64,000 bases of DNA from Vulgatibacter incomptus (GCF_001263175.1 NZ_CP012332.1:1919501-1983500), one strand, 5' to 3'. Positions 26,349 to 35,447 are shown, counted from the stretch's first letter. Program-made: numbers and translations. Notes: generated from the letters alone by a model not told the origin.

Positions 26349-26798
26349 CTACCGCGCGTTCTCGTCTTCCGCGTCGGAGATCTTCTGAACCCGGCGCTGG
26401 TGGCGTCCGCCTTCGAACTCCGTGTCGAAGAACGCCTCCGCGATCGCGGCGCCGAGGCCGATGCCCACCACCCGCTCGCCGAGGCAGAGCACGTTGGCGT
26501 CGTTGTGGGCCCTCGTGGCCCGCGCCTCGAACTCCGAGGTGCAAACCGCCGCGCGCACCCCGCGGTACTTGTTCGCGACGATCGACATCCCGAGGCCGGT
26601 GCCGCAGACCAGCACGCCGAAGCGCACCTCGCCGGAGCCCACCTTGCGGGAGACCTGCGAGGCGAAGTCCGGGTAGTCCACGGAGTCGTTTCCGAAGGTG
26701 CCCACGTCGTCGATCTCGAAGCCCCTCTTCTGGAGGAGCTTCGAGACCTCTTTCTTCAACTCGAGCCCGGCGTGATCACAGCCGACTGCGACCTTCAT
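26349..26798 (-). CDS. rpiB: Ribose-5-phosphate isomerase B
   Basis: RpiB interconverts ribose-5-phosphate and ribulose-5-phosphate. ATG at 26798 gives MKVAVGCDHAG, the normal family start, and 149 residues. The catalytic Cys65 lies in VCGTGLGMSIVANK, and His98 in ARATRAHNDANVLCLG. The C-terminus has the usual FEGGRHQRRVQKI. The gene is separated from fabF by four bases and precedes glyA, a frequent arrangement in this group. Confidence 0.96.
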   Translation of the reverse strand: MKVAVGCDHAGLELKKEVSKLLQKRGFEIDDVGTFGNDSVDYPDFASQVSRKVGSGEVRFGVLVCGTGLGMSIVANKYRGVRAAVCTSEFEARATRAHNDANVLCLGERVVGIGLGAAIAEAFFDTEFEGGRHQRRVQKISDAEDENAR

Positions 26799-26802
26799 GG
26801 CG

Positions 26803-28044
26803 CTAGCCCCTCCAGCGGCGCATCGCCAGCACCACGTTGGTGCCGCCAAAGCCGAAGGAGTTGGAGATCGCCGCGTCCACCCGCACCTCGCGGGGCTGGT
26901 TGGGCACGTAGTCCAGATCGCAGTCCGGATCCGGGGTCTGGTAGTTCGTGGTCGGCGGGAGCACGCCGCGCAGGAGCGCGAGGGCCGAGATCACCGCCTC
27001 GATGCCGCCGGCGGCGCCCAGGGTGTGCCCCGTCATCGACTTGGTCGAGGACACCGCGAGCTTGTAGGCGTGCTCGCCAAAGACCGTCTTGATCGCCGCG
27101 GTCTCGTTGGCGTCGTTGAGCGGCGTGGAGGTGCCGTGGGCGTTGATGTAGCCCACCTCCTCCGGACGGAGACCGGCGTCGTTCAGGCAGAGCTGAATGC
27201 ACCGGGGCGCGCCGTCGGGGGACGGAGCCGTAATGTGGTGCGCGTCCGCGGTAGTGGCATAGCCCACCAGCTCGCAGATGATCTGCGCGCCGCGCGCCTT
27301 CGCGTGCTCGAGCTCTTCGATCACGAGGACGCCTGCGCCCTCACCCTGCACGAAGCCGTCGCGATCCTTGTCGAAGGGCCGCGAGGCGGTATGGGGCGAG
27401 TCGTTTCGCGTGGACATCGCGCGCATGGCGTTGAAGCCGCCGATGCCCAGGGGCGTGATCGCCGCCTCGGCGCCGCCACAGAGGGCCATGTCGGCATCGC
27501 CGCGCTGGATCGTCTTCAGCGCCTCACCGATCGCGTGAGCACCCGTCGCGCAGGCGCTCACCGGCGACCAGGACGGCCCCTTCGCCCCCCAGCGGATCGA
27601 CGCGTGGCCCGGGAAGAGGTTGGCGATCATCATCGGGATGAAGAAGGGCGAGAGGCGCTTGGGGCCCTTCCCGAGCAGCGTCTTGTGCTCGTCCTCGAGG
27701 CTCGAGAGGCCGCCGATGCCCGATCCGAGGATCGTGGCGAAGCGATCCGCGAGGGGACCGTCGACCGGCTGGTCGAAGCCAGCCTGGCGCATCGCCATGT
27801 CGCAAGCCGCCATGCCGAGCTGGACGAAGCGGTCCATCCGGCGGGCTTCCTTCTTGTCGATGAACTTCTCCGGCTCGAAGCCCTTCACCTCACCCGCGAT
27901 CTGCGAAGTGAAGTCGGTGGGGTCGAAGAGCGTGATCCGGTCGATCCCGCTGGTTCCGGCGAGCAGGGCCTTCCAACCCTCCTCCACACCGATCCCCACG
28001 GCGGAGACCATCCCCATTCCTGTGACGACGACGCGTCGCTTCAT
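26803..28044 (-). CDS. fabF: Beta-ketoacyl-ACP synthase II
   Basis: FabF elongates acyl-ACP with malonyl-ACP in fatty-acid synthesis. The 413-residue protein starts at the ATG at 28044 ([14 protein letters not shown]) after AGAGGGAT. The Cys-His-His triad is visible: Cys165 (SACATG), His303 ([11 protein letters not shown]), His340 ([12 protein letters not shown]). The C-terminal [10 protein letters not shown] loop is intact. It follows acpP by 215 bp, a gap longer than most in this run. Confidence 0.97.
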   Translation of the reverse strand: MKRRVVVTGMGMVSAVGIGVEEGWKALLAGTSGIDRITLFDPTDFTSQIAGEVKGFEPEKFIDKKEARRMDRFVQLGMAACDMAMRQAGFDQPVDGPLADRFATILGSGIGGLSSLEDEHKTLLGKGPKRLSPFFIPMMIANLFPGHASIRWGAKGPSWSPVSACATGAHAIGEALKTIQRGDADMALCGGAEAAITPLGIGGFNAMRAMSTRNDSPHTASRPFDKDRDGFVQGEGAGVLVIEELEHAKARGAQIICELVGYATTADAHHITAPSPDGAPRCIQLCLNDAGLRPEEVGYINAHGTSTPLNDANETAAIKTVFGEHAYKLAVSSTKSMTGHTLGAAGGIEAVISALALLRGVLPPTTNYQTPDPDCDLDYVPNQPREVRVDAAISNSFGFGGTNVVLAMRRWRG

Positions 28045-28259
28045 ACTTTGCGATCCCTCTGGAAGCAGGGGCAGACGCTCATCCACCACCTTTGGCAGCA
28101 ACCGCGGCCAGGGGCCGGATCATCCGGCGGCGCGCGATCGCGGCCTCGAACCGGCGGGAGCTCCCGGAGGAATCGTTCCGGCCCGACCTCGCACTCTCGA
28201 GGCCCGGGCCGGCGGCCTCCCGGGAGGCTCCCGACCGAATGCCGCTGATGAGGCGGCGG

Positions 28260-28502
28260 CTACTTCTTGTGCGTGCTGATGAAGTTGATGGCGTCGCCGA
28301 CGGTCTTGATGTTCTCGGCTTCCTCGTCCGGAATCTCGACCTCGAACTCCTCCTCCATCGCCATCACCAGCTCCACGATGTCGAGGCTGTCCGCGCCGAG
28401 GTCCTCGACGAAGGACGACTCCGTCTTGATCTCGTCCTCACCGACGCCGAGCTGCTCTGCGATGATGCCTCTGACCTTCGTCTCGATCTGGGTAGCCGCC
28501 AT
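28260..28502 (-). CDS. acpP: Acyl carrier protein
   Basis: The 80-residue acidic carrier protein has the phosphopantetheine site Ser39 in [12 protein letters not shown]. The helix I start and the [17 protein letters not shown] region match housekeeping AcpP. The 226-bp stretch upstream is rich in hairpins, which may relate to control of this highly expressed gene. Confidence 0.98.
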   Translation of the reverse strand: MAATQIETKVRGIIAEQLGVGEDEIKTESSFVEDLGADSLDIVELVMAMEEEFEVEIPDEEAENIKTVGDAINFISTHKK

Positions 28503-28660
28503 GAAAACGACCTCTCCGATATGCGGCCGCCTTCTTCAGGCGGCGTGAATTTGATTCCGATGCTGCTTCGTTGCTGCGTTCCGGCTGGTTGGGAACCCAC
28601 CACCGTGGCCTGGCTCCCGGGGGACCGGCCCCCCGCACGCCGGAGCACCGTGCGTGCGTC
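28503..28660 (-). promoter_or_regulatory. Structured leader of acpP
   Basis: Read on the minus strand, just before acpP is a strong hairpin (GCCGCCT, loop GAAG, AAGGCGGC). Further upstream are a CGGGGG/CCCCCG hairpin and a bulged GGTGGG/CCCAACC stem. No known riboswitch or conserved leader was recognised. It may be an attenuator, an RNA-stability element or simply GC-rich spacer. Confidence 0.35.
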
Positions 28661-28728
28661 ATAGCATAGAGCCGCCTGCCAGGTGGTCCGGGAATTCGAT
28701 CCCCACCATCCGGCCGGCGGCCGTGCCG

Positions 28729-29475
28729 CTACATGTACATGCCGCCGTTGACCCGGAGGACCTCCCCCGTCACGTAGGACGAGGCGTCGGACGCGAGGAA
28801 GGCCACCGCCGAGGCGACCTCCTCCGCAGACCCGAGCCGCCCGAGCGGGATCGCCTCGAGCATCTTCGCCCGCACGTCCTCCGGCAGGTCGCGGGTCATG
28901 TCGGTGTCGATGAAGCCGGGGGAGACGAGGTTCGCGCGGACGCCGCGGCTCGCCAGCTCCCGGGCGAAGCTCTTGGTGAAGCCGATGAGGCCCGCCTTCG
29001 TGGCGGCGTAGGCGGTCTGGCCGCCGTTGCCCATCTCGCCCACCACGGAGGTGAGGTTCACGATGCTGCCGGTCCGCTGCTTCATCATCGGACGGGCAGC
29101 GGCGCGGCTCAGGTAGAAGGCCGACTTTAGGTTCACCGCGAGCTGGCGGTCGAGGTCGTCGTCCTTGAGGCGCAGGAGCAGGCCGTCGATCGCGATGCCG
29201 GCGTTGTTCACCAGCACGTGGAGGCCGCCGTGGGCCTTCACCGTCTCGTCGATCGCCTGCTGGCAGGCGGCGGAGTCCGCCACGTCGAAGCGCTTCGCCT
29301 CGGCCTTGCCGCCGGCCGCCTCGACCAGCCCGCAGGTCTCCAGCGCCGCCGCCTCGTTGCCGGCGTAGTTGATCACGACGGTCGCGCCGCCCTTGGCCAG
29401 GGCCACCGAGATGGCGCGGCCGATCCCGCGCGAGCCGCCGGTGACGAGCGCCACCTTTCCCTTGAAATCGAACAC
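28729..29475 (-). CDS. fabG: 3-oxoacyl-ACP reductase
   Basis: FabG reduces 3-oxoacyl-ACP with NADPH. The 248-residue protein starts at the GTG at 29475, well placed after GAGGAG. The Rossmann motif TGGSRGIG is at 12-19, NNAG near 90, and the catalytic Ser143, Tyr156 and Lys160 are present. The C-terminal GEVLRVNGGMYM is typical. It is 80 bp after fabD and precedes the acpP leader. Confidence 0.97.
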   Translation of the reverse strand: MFDFKGKVALVTGGSRGIGRAISVALAKGGATVVINYAGNEAAALETCGLVEAAGGKAEAKRFDVADSAACQQAIDETVKAHGGLHVLVNNAGIAIDGLLLRLKDDDLDRQLAVNLKSAFYLSRAAARPMMKQRTGSIVNLTSVVGEMGNGGQTAYAATKAGLIGFTKSFARELASRGVRANLVSPGFIDTDMTRDLPEDVRAKMLEAIPLGRLGSAEEVASAVAFLASDASSYVTGEVLRVNGGMYM

Positions 29476-29555
29476 GTCAGGCTCCTCGAGCGCGCCGGCG
29501 CTCACAACCCCGAGCGCTTGCGCGCCAGCCCCCGTTTCTACGGGGAGGGCGAAAG

Positions 29556-30494
29556 TCAAACAAGCGCAGCGAGCGTCTTTTCGAGCGAAGCCGGGTCCTC
29601 GACGTTCGCCAGCTCGATGCCGCGGTCGATCCGCCGCACCAGGCCGGTGAGCACCTTGCCGGGCCCGATCTCCACCATGTGCGTGACCCCGCTCGCGGCC
29701 ATGGTCTGCACGCACTCGATCCATCGTACCGGCGCGACCACCTGCTCGACCAGCAGGCCGCGGATCCGCGACGCGTCGGAGTTGGGCGAGGCCTCGACGT
29801 TGGTGACCACCGGGACCGAGGGCGCGCGCACCTCGACCTGGCCGAGCACCTCTGCGAGGCGGCCCTGCACCGGCGCCATCAGGGCGCAGTGGAAGGGCGC
29901 GCTAACGGGCAGGGGAACCGCGCGCTTGGCGCCGAGCTCCTTGCACCGGGCCTGGGCCCGCTCCACCGCCGCGGCGGAGCCGGCGATCACGGTCTGCTCG
30001 GGAGAGTTGTAGTTGGCGGGAGAGACCACGTCGCCCTCCGCCACCTCCTCGCACGCGGCGCGGACCTTCTCGGGCTCGAGGCCGAGGATGGCGGCCATGG
30101 CCCCCACGCCCTCCGGCACAGCAGCCTGCATGAACTGGCCGCGCAGCCGCACCGAGCGGACCGCGTCCTCGAGGGAGATCGCCCCGACGGCGGTGAGAGC
30201 CGACCACTCTCCGAGCGAGTGACCCGCCACGAACGCGGGCCGGCCGCCGAAGCGGCGGGCGAAGACCTCGTGAGCGGCGATGCTCACCGTGAGGATCGCG
30301 GGCTGGGTGTTGGCCGTGAGCTTCAGGGCCTCTTCCGGGCCCTCGAAGCAGAGGGCCGAGAGCTTCTCGCCGAGGGCCTCATCGGCCCTCTCGAAGATCT
30401 CCCGGGCCTCGGGGAAGGTGTCGTAGAGGGCCTTGCCCATCCCGACGGTCTGGCTCCCCTGTCCAGGGAAGAGGATCGCGATCTGTCCCGCCAT
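29556..30494 (-). CDS. fabD: Malonyl-CoA:ACP transacylase
   Basis: FabD moves malonyl groups from CoA to ACP. The 312-residue protein has FPGQGSQ near residue 9, nucleophile Ser93 in GHSLGEW, and His202 in SAPFHCALM. Ordinary in length and motifs. The 118 bp between plsX and fabD, where fabH usually lies, hold no gene. Confidence 0.97.
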   Translation of the reverse strand: MAGQIAILFPGQGSQTVGMGKALYDTFPEAREIFERADEALGEKLSALCFEGPEEALKLTANTQPAILTVSIAAHEVFARRFGGRPAFVAGHSLGEWSALTAVGAISLEDAVRSVRLRGQFMQAAVPEGVGAMAAILGLEPEKVRAACEEVAEGDVVSPANYNSPEQTVIAGSAAAVERAQARCKELGAKRAVPLPVSAPFHCALMAPVQGRLAEVLGQVEVRAPSVPVVTNVEASPNSDASRIRGLLVEQVVAPVRWIECVQTMAASGVTHMVEIGPGKVLTGLVRRIDRGIELANVEDPASLEKTLAALV

Positions 30495-30612
30495 GGCTGC
30501 CCTCGCATCCGGTTCAAAGACAATGGGCCGCGCGTGATACCGAAACCCGAGCGGTTCGTAAAGCGCGGCGTTTGGCGCATCGCGTCGTCTCGCGCATGTT
30601 TCGATGGTCCTC

Positions 30613-31623
30613 TCAGAAGAGAGTGGCGGCCCTTGCCCCTGCCGCCGAGAGCTCGTCGCGGAGGTCGATGGAGGCCGCCTCCGCCGCCATTCGGATCGCG
30701 CTGCGGATCGCCCTGGCGCCCGACCGCCCGTGGGCGAGGATCACGGTTCCGTCGCAGCCCACCAGCGGTGCGCCGCCGTACTCCGCGTAGTCCAGCTCGC
30801 TCCGGAGCGCGCGGAGCGCAGGCCGCAGCAGCATGCCGCCGAGCTTTGCGACGGGCGACCGCCGGATGCTCGCCTCGAGCATGCCGCGGAACGCGAGGGC
30901 GGCGCCCTCGGCCGTCTTGAGCATCACGTTGCCGGTGAAGCCGTCGGTGGCGACCACGTCGCAGACGCCAGCGAACACGTCCTTCCCCTCCACGTAGCCG
31001 AGGAAATCGATGAAGGGATCCCGCGCGAGGGCCTCCATGGCGCTCCGGGTGAGCGCGGTGCCCTTGGACGCCTCCTCGCCGTTCGAGAGCAGCGCCACTC
31101 GTGGCCTCGGCACGCCGAGCACACGGCGGGCGTACGCCTCGCCGAGGAGCGCGTATTGGACGACGTCGATGGGACGCGCCTCCACCCGGGCCCCGGCGTC
31201 GAGCAGGGCTACCCGCCTCTGGCCTACGGGGAGGATCGCGAGGACCGCAGGCGCCTCGACGCCGGGCAGTCTGCCCAGCACGAGCTGCGCCGCGGCGAGC
31301 ATGGCGCCGGAGTTTCCGGCCGAGAGCGCGGCATCCGCCTCGCCGCTCGCGACCAGATCGAAGATCACCCGGATCGAGGCGTCCCGCTTGCCGCGGATCG
31401 CCTGACGCGGGTGATCGGCCATCTCCACCACCTGCGAGGCATGGCGGACGGAGACCGGCTTCAAATGGGTTGCGCGAAGGCGGGCGAGCTCGGCGCGGAT
31501 TCGACCCTCGTCACCGACGAGGATCGTCTCCACTCCGAGCTCACGACACGCCTGGACGGCGCCCTCGACGACGACTCGTGGGGCGCGATCGCCCCCCATC
31601 GCGTCGACGGCGATCCGCGCCAT
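30613..31623 (-). CDS. plsX: Phosphate acyltransferase PlsX
   Basis: PlsX makes acyl-phosphate from acyl-ACP at the start of phospholipid synthesis and acts as a peripheral membrane protein. The 336-residue product begins MARIAVDAMGGDRAP and contains SAGNSGAMLAAA and DGFTGNVMLKTAEG, the family signatures. It follows rpmF by 12 bp, the normal yceD-rpmF-plsX order. Confidence 0.97.
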   Translation of the reverse strand: MARIAVDAMGGDRAPRVVVEGAVQACRELGVETILVGDEGRIRAELARLRATHLKPVSVRHASQVVEMADHPRQAIRGKRDASIRVIFDLVASGEADAALSAGNSGAMLAAAQLVLGRLPGVEAPAVLAILPVGQRRVALLDAGARVEARPIDVVQYALLGEAYARRVLGVPRPRVALLSNGEEASKGTALTRSAMEALARDPFIDFLGYVEGKDVFAGVCDVVATDGFTGNVMLKTAEGAALAFRGMLEASIRRSPVAKLGGMLLRPALRALRSELDYAEYGGAPLVGCDGTVILAHGRSGARAIRSAIRMAAEAASIDLRDELSAAGARAATLF

Positions 31624-31635
31624 CGATCGAGCGCG

Positions 31636-31815
31636 CTACTCGGCGACCTGCACGACCTGCTTGCCCTTGTAGGTGCCGCAGGAGGGGCAGATCCGATGGC
31701 TGAGGACCGGCGCGGCGCAGGAGGCGCAGCGGGTCACGTTCGGGGGCGAGATCTTCCAGTTCGCGCGGCGCTGGTCGCGCTTCTGCTTGGACGTACGCTT
31801 CTTGGGGACGGCCAC
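31636..31815 (-). CDS. rpmF: 50S ribosomal protein L32
   Basis: A 59-residue protein starting at GTG (31815) after GAGGAG. It begins with the classic MAVPKKRTSKQKRDQRRANW and carries a four-Cys zinc ribbon (Cys30, Cys33, Cys43, Cys46). The four-Cys form implies zinc dependence; no zinc-free paralogue is in the window. It lies between yceD and plsX, the common arrangement. Confidence 0.97.
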   Translation of the reverse strand: MAVPKKRTSKQKRDQRRANWKISPPNVTRCASCAAPVLSHRICPSCGTYKGKQVVQVAE

Positions 31816-31917
31816 GACTTGCTCCTCTTCGCAGTTGCGGCCCCCCTTAGGCGCGCGTGGTTCACGCAGCCCGAGGCCGTTGCGGAACGCGCCTTCTACA
31901 CGGGAAGGCGTCAGGAA

Positions 31918-32502
31918 TCAACGATCGATCTTGATTCCTTTGAGACCAGCCCACCGGGGATCCGGCACGTGCTGGTCACAGGAGCAGGCTCCTTCGTTCA
32001 GGTTGAGGCCGCAGACCTGGCAGAGACCCTTGCAGTCGTCCCGGCAGAGGCTGTCCATGGGGAGCGCGAGGAGGATCTGCTCCCGCACGATCGGCGCGAG
32101 GTCGATCTCCCGGCCCGAGTAGAGGATCTGGTTCGCGTCGTCCGCCGCGAAGGACCCCCCGATCTCGCCATCGCCGTCATCGTCGCCGGCGGCGTTCGCC
32201 ACCAGGTCCGCGACCTTGTCCCGATCCACGAGGTCGAGGAGGAAGTGCAGCGGGATCTCCAGGGGGACCGCCGCGAGGCAGCGCTTGCAGTCGGTCTCGA
32301 CGCGCAGCTCGGCGTCCCCTTCGAAGACGATGTCGCGCTCGTTCACGCGCTCCAGGCGGGTGCCGAGGGTCGTGGCGGCGGCGGCGCGAAAGGCGGTGGG
32401 CGGCTCGGCGTGAAGGATCCCGTCGAGGTCCGCGAGTCTGAGCTCGCGCTGCTGGCGAAGCGGGGCCGCCTTGATCTGATCGGTCTTTACGAGGAAGTCC
32501 AT
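31918..32502 (-). CDS. yceD: DUF177/YceD-family protein
   Basis: The product is 194 residues of the DUF177 family, which is linked to large rRNA processing or accumulation and nearly always precedes rpmF. ATG at 32502 is used, with AAAAGG upstream. The middle has a CKRC pair and an acidic insert (AGDDDGDGEIGG). The C-terminal half has CRDDCKGLCQVCGLNLNEG, the conserved Cys cluster of the family. It is the first gene of the long minus-strand run and is divergent from the phosphoribosyltransferase gene. Confidence 0.9.
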   Translation of the reverse strand: MDFLVKTDQIKAAPLRQQRELRLADLDGILHAEPPTAFRAAAATTLGTRLERVNERDIVFEGDAELRVETDCKRCLAAVPLEIPLHFLLDLVDRDKVADLVANAAGDDDGDGEIGGSFAADDANQILYSGREIDLAPIVREQILLALPMDSLCRDDCKGLCQVCGLNLNEGACSCDQHVPDPRWAGLKGIKIDR

Positions 32503-32652
32503 GGTGCCTTTTAGAACAAAACCAGGGAGGAGAGGAATTTCGCTGCCCCCGGGCCCGACCCGCCTCGAGAGGCGCTCGGCCGCTGCGCGCCGGGCGGGTC
32601 GCGCCCTACCGTTTGGAGACCGTGCTGTCGTGACCCAGGGCCCGGAGCGGAC

Positions 32653-33312
32653 ATGCGGATCTTTCGTGATCGGACCGAAGCCGGCGAGGTGCTCGCCTCC
32701 ATGCTCCCCGACCTGGGGGACAGGACGCCCATCGTGCTCGCCCTCCCCCGCGGCGGCCTTCCCGTCGCCGTGCCGGTGGCGCGGGCGCTCGGCGCTCCGC
32801 TCGACGTGATCGTCTCTCGCAAGCTCGGTGCGCCGGGCCAGCCGGAGCTCGGGTTCGGAGCCGTGGCCGAGGGGGGCGGCCGCTACGTCAATCGCGACAC
32901 CGTGCGACTGCTCGCCCTCTCGGAGTCCCGGATCGCGGAGGTGGAGGCGGCGGAGCGCAGGGAGCTCGCGAGGCGGGTGGAGAAATACCGGGGCGGCAAG
33001 CGCCTGCCCTCTCTCGAGGGTCGCACCGTGGTCCTCGTCGACGACGGCATCGCCACCGGCGGCACGGTGCGGGCGGCGCTGGAGTCCCTCCGCGACCTCC
33101 ATCCGAAGCGGATCGTCCTCGCGGTCCCGGTGGCCCCTGCCGAGACCGCTCGGGAGCTCCGCGAGGAGGTGGACGAGCTCGTGTGCCCGGAGGAGCCGGA
33201 GAGCCTCTGGGCCATCGGCGCCTGGTACGAGGACTTCTCCCAGCTCCGCGACGAGGAGGTGATCTCCTGGCTCCAGGTGGCCGCCCCGTCGGAGGAGCAC
33301 GCGCCGCCATGA
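32653..33312 (+). CDS. Phosphoribosyltransferase-family protein
   Basis: The product is 219 residues with the type I phosphoribosyltransferase fold. Early LALPRGGLPVAVPVA is typical of a subgroup often annotated only as PRTase, and the PRPP-binding loop VVLVDDGIATGG is at 126-137. These proteins are usually not purine-salvage enzymes and their substrates are mostly unknown. Its stop codon overlaps the start of the next gene (ATGA), the first link of a three-gene coupled operon. GGAGCGGAC precedes the ATG. Confidence 0.88.
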   Translation: MRIFRDRTEAGEVLASMLPDLGDRTPIVLALPRGGLPVAVPVARALGAPLDVIVSRKLGAPGQPELGFGAVAEGGGRYVNRDTVRLLALSESRIAEVEAAERRELARRVEKYRGGKRLPSLEGRTVVLVDDGIATGGTVRAALESLRDLHPKRIVLAVPVAPAETARELREEVDELVCPEEPESLWAIGAWYEDFSQLRDEEVISWLQVAAPSEEHAPP

Positions 33313-34430
33313 ACCTGGAGCCCCAGCCCAAACCCGTCTCGGGCTGCCGCGCCGTCCTTCCGACCTTCGAGCTCACCCGCTACATCGAGGAGCGCTTCTC
33401 CGCGCGGGTGGCGTCGATCGAGCCGATGAAGACGAAGGCGGGCGGCAAGGGCTTCGGCTACGGCGCGCTCCATCGGATCGTCCTCGAGGGCACGCCGGAA
33501 CGGGCGCTCGTGCTCCATCGCGGCGGGAGCTGCGGGTTCGGCCACGACACCCTCGCCGACCGCGCGTCCTCGGTGCTCCTCGCCTACGAGACCGACAACG
33601 AGCTCCCTGCGCACGTGCGCGCGATCGACGTCGGGGCCATCGATCGCGAGGGGCGGCTGACCTCCCTCGAGGGCACGCGGGACTTCTTCGTGCTCACGGA
33701 GTATGCGGAAGGGGTGCCGTATTTCCTCGAGCTCCAGCGGGCTTCCACCCGCGAGCGCCCGCTCCTGCCGGAGCTCGACCACCTGGACGCCCTCGCCTCT
33801 TACCTCGCTCGGATCCACGCCGACCGCGGGAGCTCGGCGGAGGCGTACGTCCGCCGCACACGCGACACGTTCGGCGGCAGCGAGGGGATCGCGGGGCTCC
33901 TCGACAGCTACGACGGGAGGGATCTCACCGGCTTCGCGAGCCCTTCGATCCTCGTGGACATCGAGCGCCGCTGCGTCGGCTGGAGGGCCCGGCTCAAGGC
34001 CTGCTCCCGCAGGCTCTGCCGGGTGCATGGGGACTTCCATCCCTGGAACATCCTCTTCGACGGCCCGGCCCTCTCCCTCGTCGACCGCAGCCGCGGCGAG
34101 TGGGGCGAGGCGGCAGACGACGTGGCGGCCCTGACCACGAACTTCCTCTACTTCGCCCTCCTCGCCCGCGGCCGCTTCGCGGGCTCCATGCGCGCCCTGT
34201 GGACGCGCTTCTTCCTGCGCTACGAGGAGGCCACCGACGACGCGGACCTGGGCCTTATGCTGCCGCCCTTCTTCGTGTGGCGCGCGCTCGTCCTCGCTTC
34301 GCCCGTCTGGTACCCGGGCGTGCCGACCGCGGTGCGCCGGACCCTCTTCCGCTTCATCGATCGGGTGCTGGACGTCGACCGCTTCGATCCGCTCGCGATC
34401 GACTCGCTCGTCGATCGAGCGGCGGCGTGA
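33309..34430 (+). CDS. APH-family phosphotransferase
   Basis: The product is 373 residues with the aminoglycoside-phosphotransferase/choline-kinase fold. The catalytic loop is VHGDFHPWNILF (His240, Asp242, Asn247), and the metal-binding Asp259 follows in LVDRSRGEWGEAADDVA. Residues 45-130 form the ATP-binding lobe. The substrate cannot be read from the sequence; antibiotic resistance should not be assumed. It overlaps the phosphoribosyltransferase gene upstream and the APS-kinase-like gene downstream by four bases each, so the three products probably work together. Confidence 0.85.
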   Translation: MNLEPQPKPVSGCRAVLPTFELTRYIEERFSARVASIEPMKTKAGGKGFGYGALHRIVLEGTPERALVLHRGGSCGFGHDTLADRASSVLLAYETDNELPAHVRAIDVGAIDREGRLTSLEGTRDFFVLTEYAEGVPYFLELQRASTRERPLLPELDHLDALASYLARIHADRGSSAEAYVRRTRDTFGGSEGIAGLLDSYDGRDLTGFASPSILVDIERRCVGWRARLKACSRRLCRVHGDFHPWNILFDGPALSLVDRSRGEWGEAADDVAALTTNFLYFALLARGRFAGSMRALWTRFFLRYEEATDDADLGLMLPPFFVWRALVLASPVWYPGVPTAVRRTLFRFIDRVLDVDRFDPLAIDSLVDRAAA

Positions 34431-34948
34431 CCGGCGGCGGTGTCGTCTGGATCACGGGACGACCGGCCTCGGGAAAGACCACCCTCGCCCGCCGTCTCGC
34501 CGACGCGCTCCGCGAGAGGGGCGTCCGCCCGGTGATCCTGGACTCCGACGAGGCGCGGGCGGCGATCACCCCGGCGCCGACCTACGAGGCGTGGGAGCGG
34601 GAGATCGTCTACCGGGCGCTGGCCTGGGCGGCCTCCCGCGTCTCGGCAGGCGGCGCCGCCGCGATCGTTGCGGCGACGGCCCACTCGGCGGCGCTGCGGC
34701 GGTCGATCCGGTCGATCGTCCCCGAGCTCTTCCTCGTACACGCCCGATGCAGCGCCGCCACTTGCGAGAGACGGGATCCCAAGGGCCTCTACGCTCGAGC
34801 CCGGGCCTCGCCGGAATCGACGCTGCCGGGCGTCGGCGTGGACTACGAGGCACCAGCAGACGCCGATCGCACCGTGGACACGGAACATCCCGTCCCGGGC
34901 GCGATCCTCGGCGAGCTCGCCGAGGCCATCGTCGCCCACAGGGGGTAG
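34427..34948 (+). CDS. Adenylylsulfate-kinase-like P-loop kinase
   Basis: The product is 173 residues. The start is GTG overlapping the previous stop (GTGA). Walker A is GRPASGKT at 11-18; VILDSDEAR and RRDPKGLYARAR match the APS kinase motifs (usually LDGDNVR and DPKGLYKKAR). The FTGIDDPYE part of true APS kinases is replaced by LPGVGVDYEAP, and no sulfate-assimilation gene is near, so the substrate may not be adenylylsulfate. Mycobacteria carry fusions of an APH-like domain to an ATP-binding kinase domain, which resembles the pairing seen here. Confidence 0.8.
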   Translation: MTGGGVVWITGRPASGKTTLARRLADALRERGVRPVILDSDEARAAITPAPTYEAWEREIVYRALAWAASRVSAGGAAAIVAATAHSAALRRSIRSIVPELFLVHARCSAATCERRDPKGLYARARASPESTLPGVGVDYEAPADADRTVDTEHPVPGAILGELAEAIVAHRG

Positions 34949-34986
34949 CTCCAGACGGGAAGGAAGGAGCCGGCTCGAAGCTTCCT

Positions 34987-35388
34987 TCAGGGATGCTGTG
35001 CGGGCTCGTGCGAAGGGGCGGCCATATGGCGATGGATGGCCTCGGCGATGACGACGGCCTGGTTGTGCTCTTCGTCCTTGGCCCCGTAGACCAGGGTCAA
35101 CGTGCCACGGGACGCCCGATCGGCGAGCTCCGCCACGAGGGCCCGGGCAGGCTCGTGTCGGAGCTCCTCGAGGTAGCGGGTCCGAAAGTCGGCCCACCGG
35201 TTCGGGTCGTGGCCGAACCACTTGCGCAGCTCGGTGCTGGGGGCCACGTCGCGCATCCAGACGTCGATGGCGACGGATTCCTTGGTCTTGCCGCGGGGCC
35301 AGACGCGATCCACCAGCACGCGGTATCCGTCGGAGGGCGAAGGATCCTCGTAGGCCCTCTTGATGCGGAGGCTCATGGCGGTGACCAT
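34987..35388 (-). CDS. DUF488-family protein
   Basis: The product is 133 residues. It has the DUF488/YeaO signatures RIKRAYEDPSPSDGYRVLVD, VWPRG, and FRTRYLEELRH, followed by LTLVYGAKDEEHNQAVVIAE. Function unknown. The ATG at 35388 has GGAAG before it; an ATG at 35376 would remove four residues and is almost as good. It is convergent with the APS-kinase-like gene and divergent from the dgkA-like gene. Confidence 0.85.
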   Translation of the reverse strand: MVTAMSLRIKRAYEDPSPSDGYRVLVDRVWPRGKTKESVAIDVWMRDVAPSTELRKWFGHDPNRWADFRTRYLEELRHEPARALVAELADRASRGTLTLVYGAKDEEHNQAVVIAEAIHRHMAAPSHEPAQHP

Positions 35389-35447
35389 AGGCATCTTCCG
35401 CAGCGGTCGGTCGAGAGGGCGCGCCGAAAGGGGCGGCGAGGACGAAG

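Noticed and set aside
28570-28640. A possible SRP (4.5S) RNA on the minus strand before acpP
   Set aside because: The segment contains CCGGAA and AAGCAGC but lacks the contiguous core GTCAGG-CCGGAAGG-AGCAG, and the GGAA would not be closed by the required C-G pair. I could not fold a proper SRP helix 8.
33309-34430. Aminoglycoside resistance gene
   Set aside because: The APH fold is shared by many kinases of small metabolites. The gene is translationally coupled to two metabolic-type genes and shows no mobile context.
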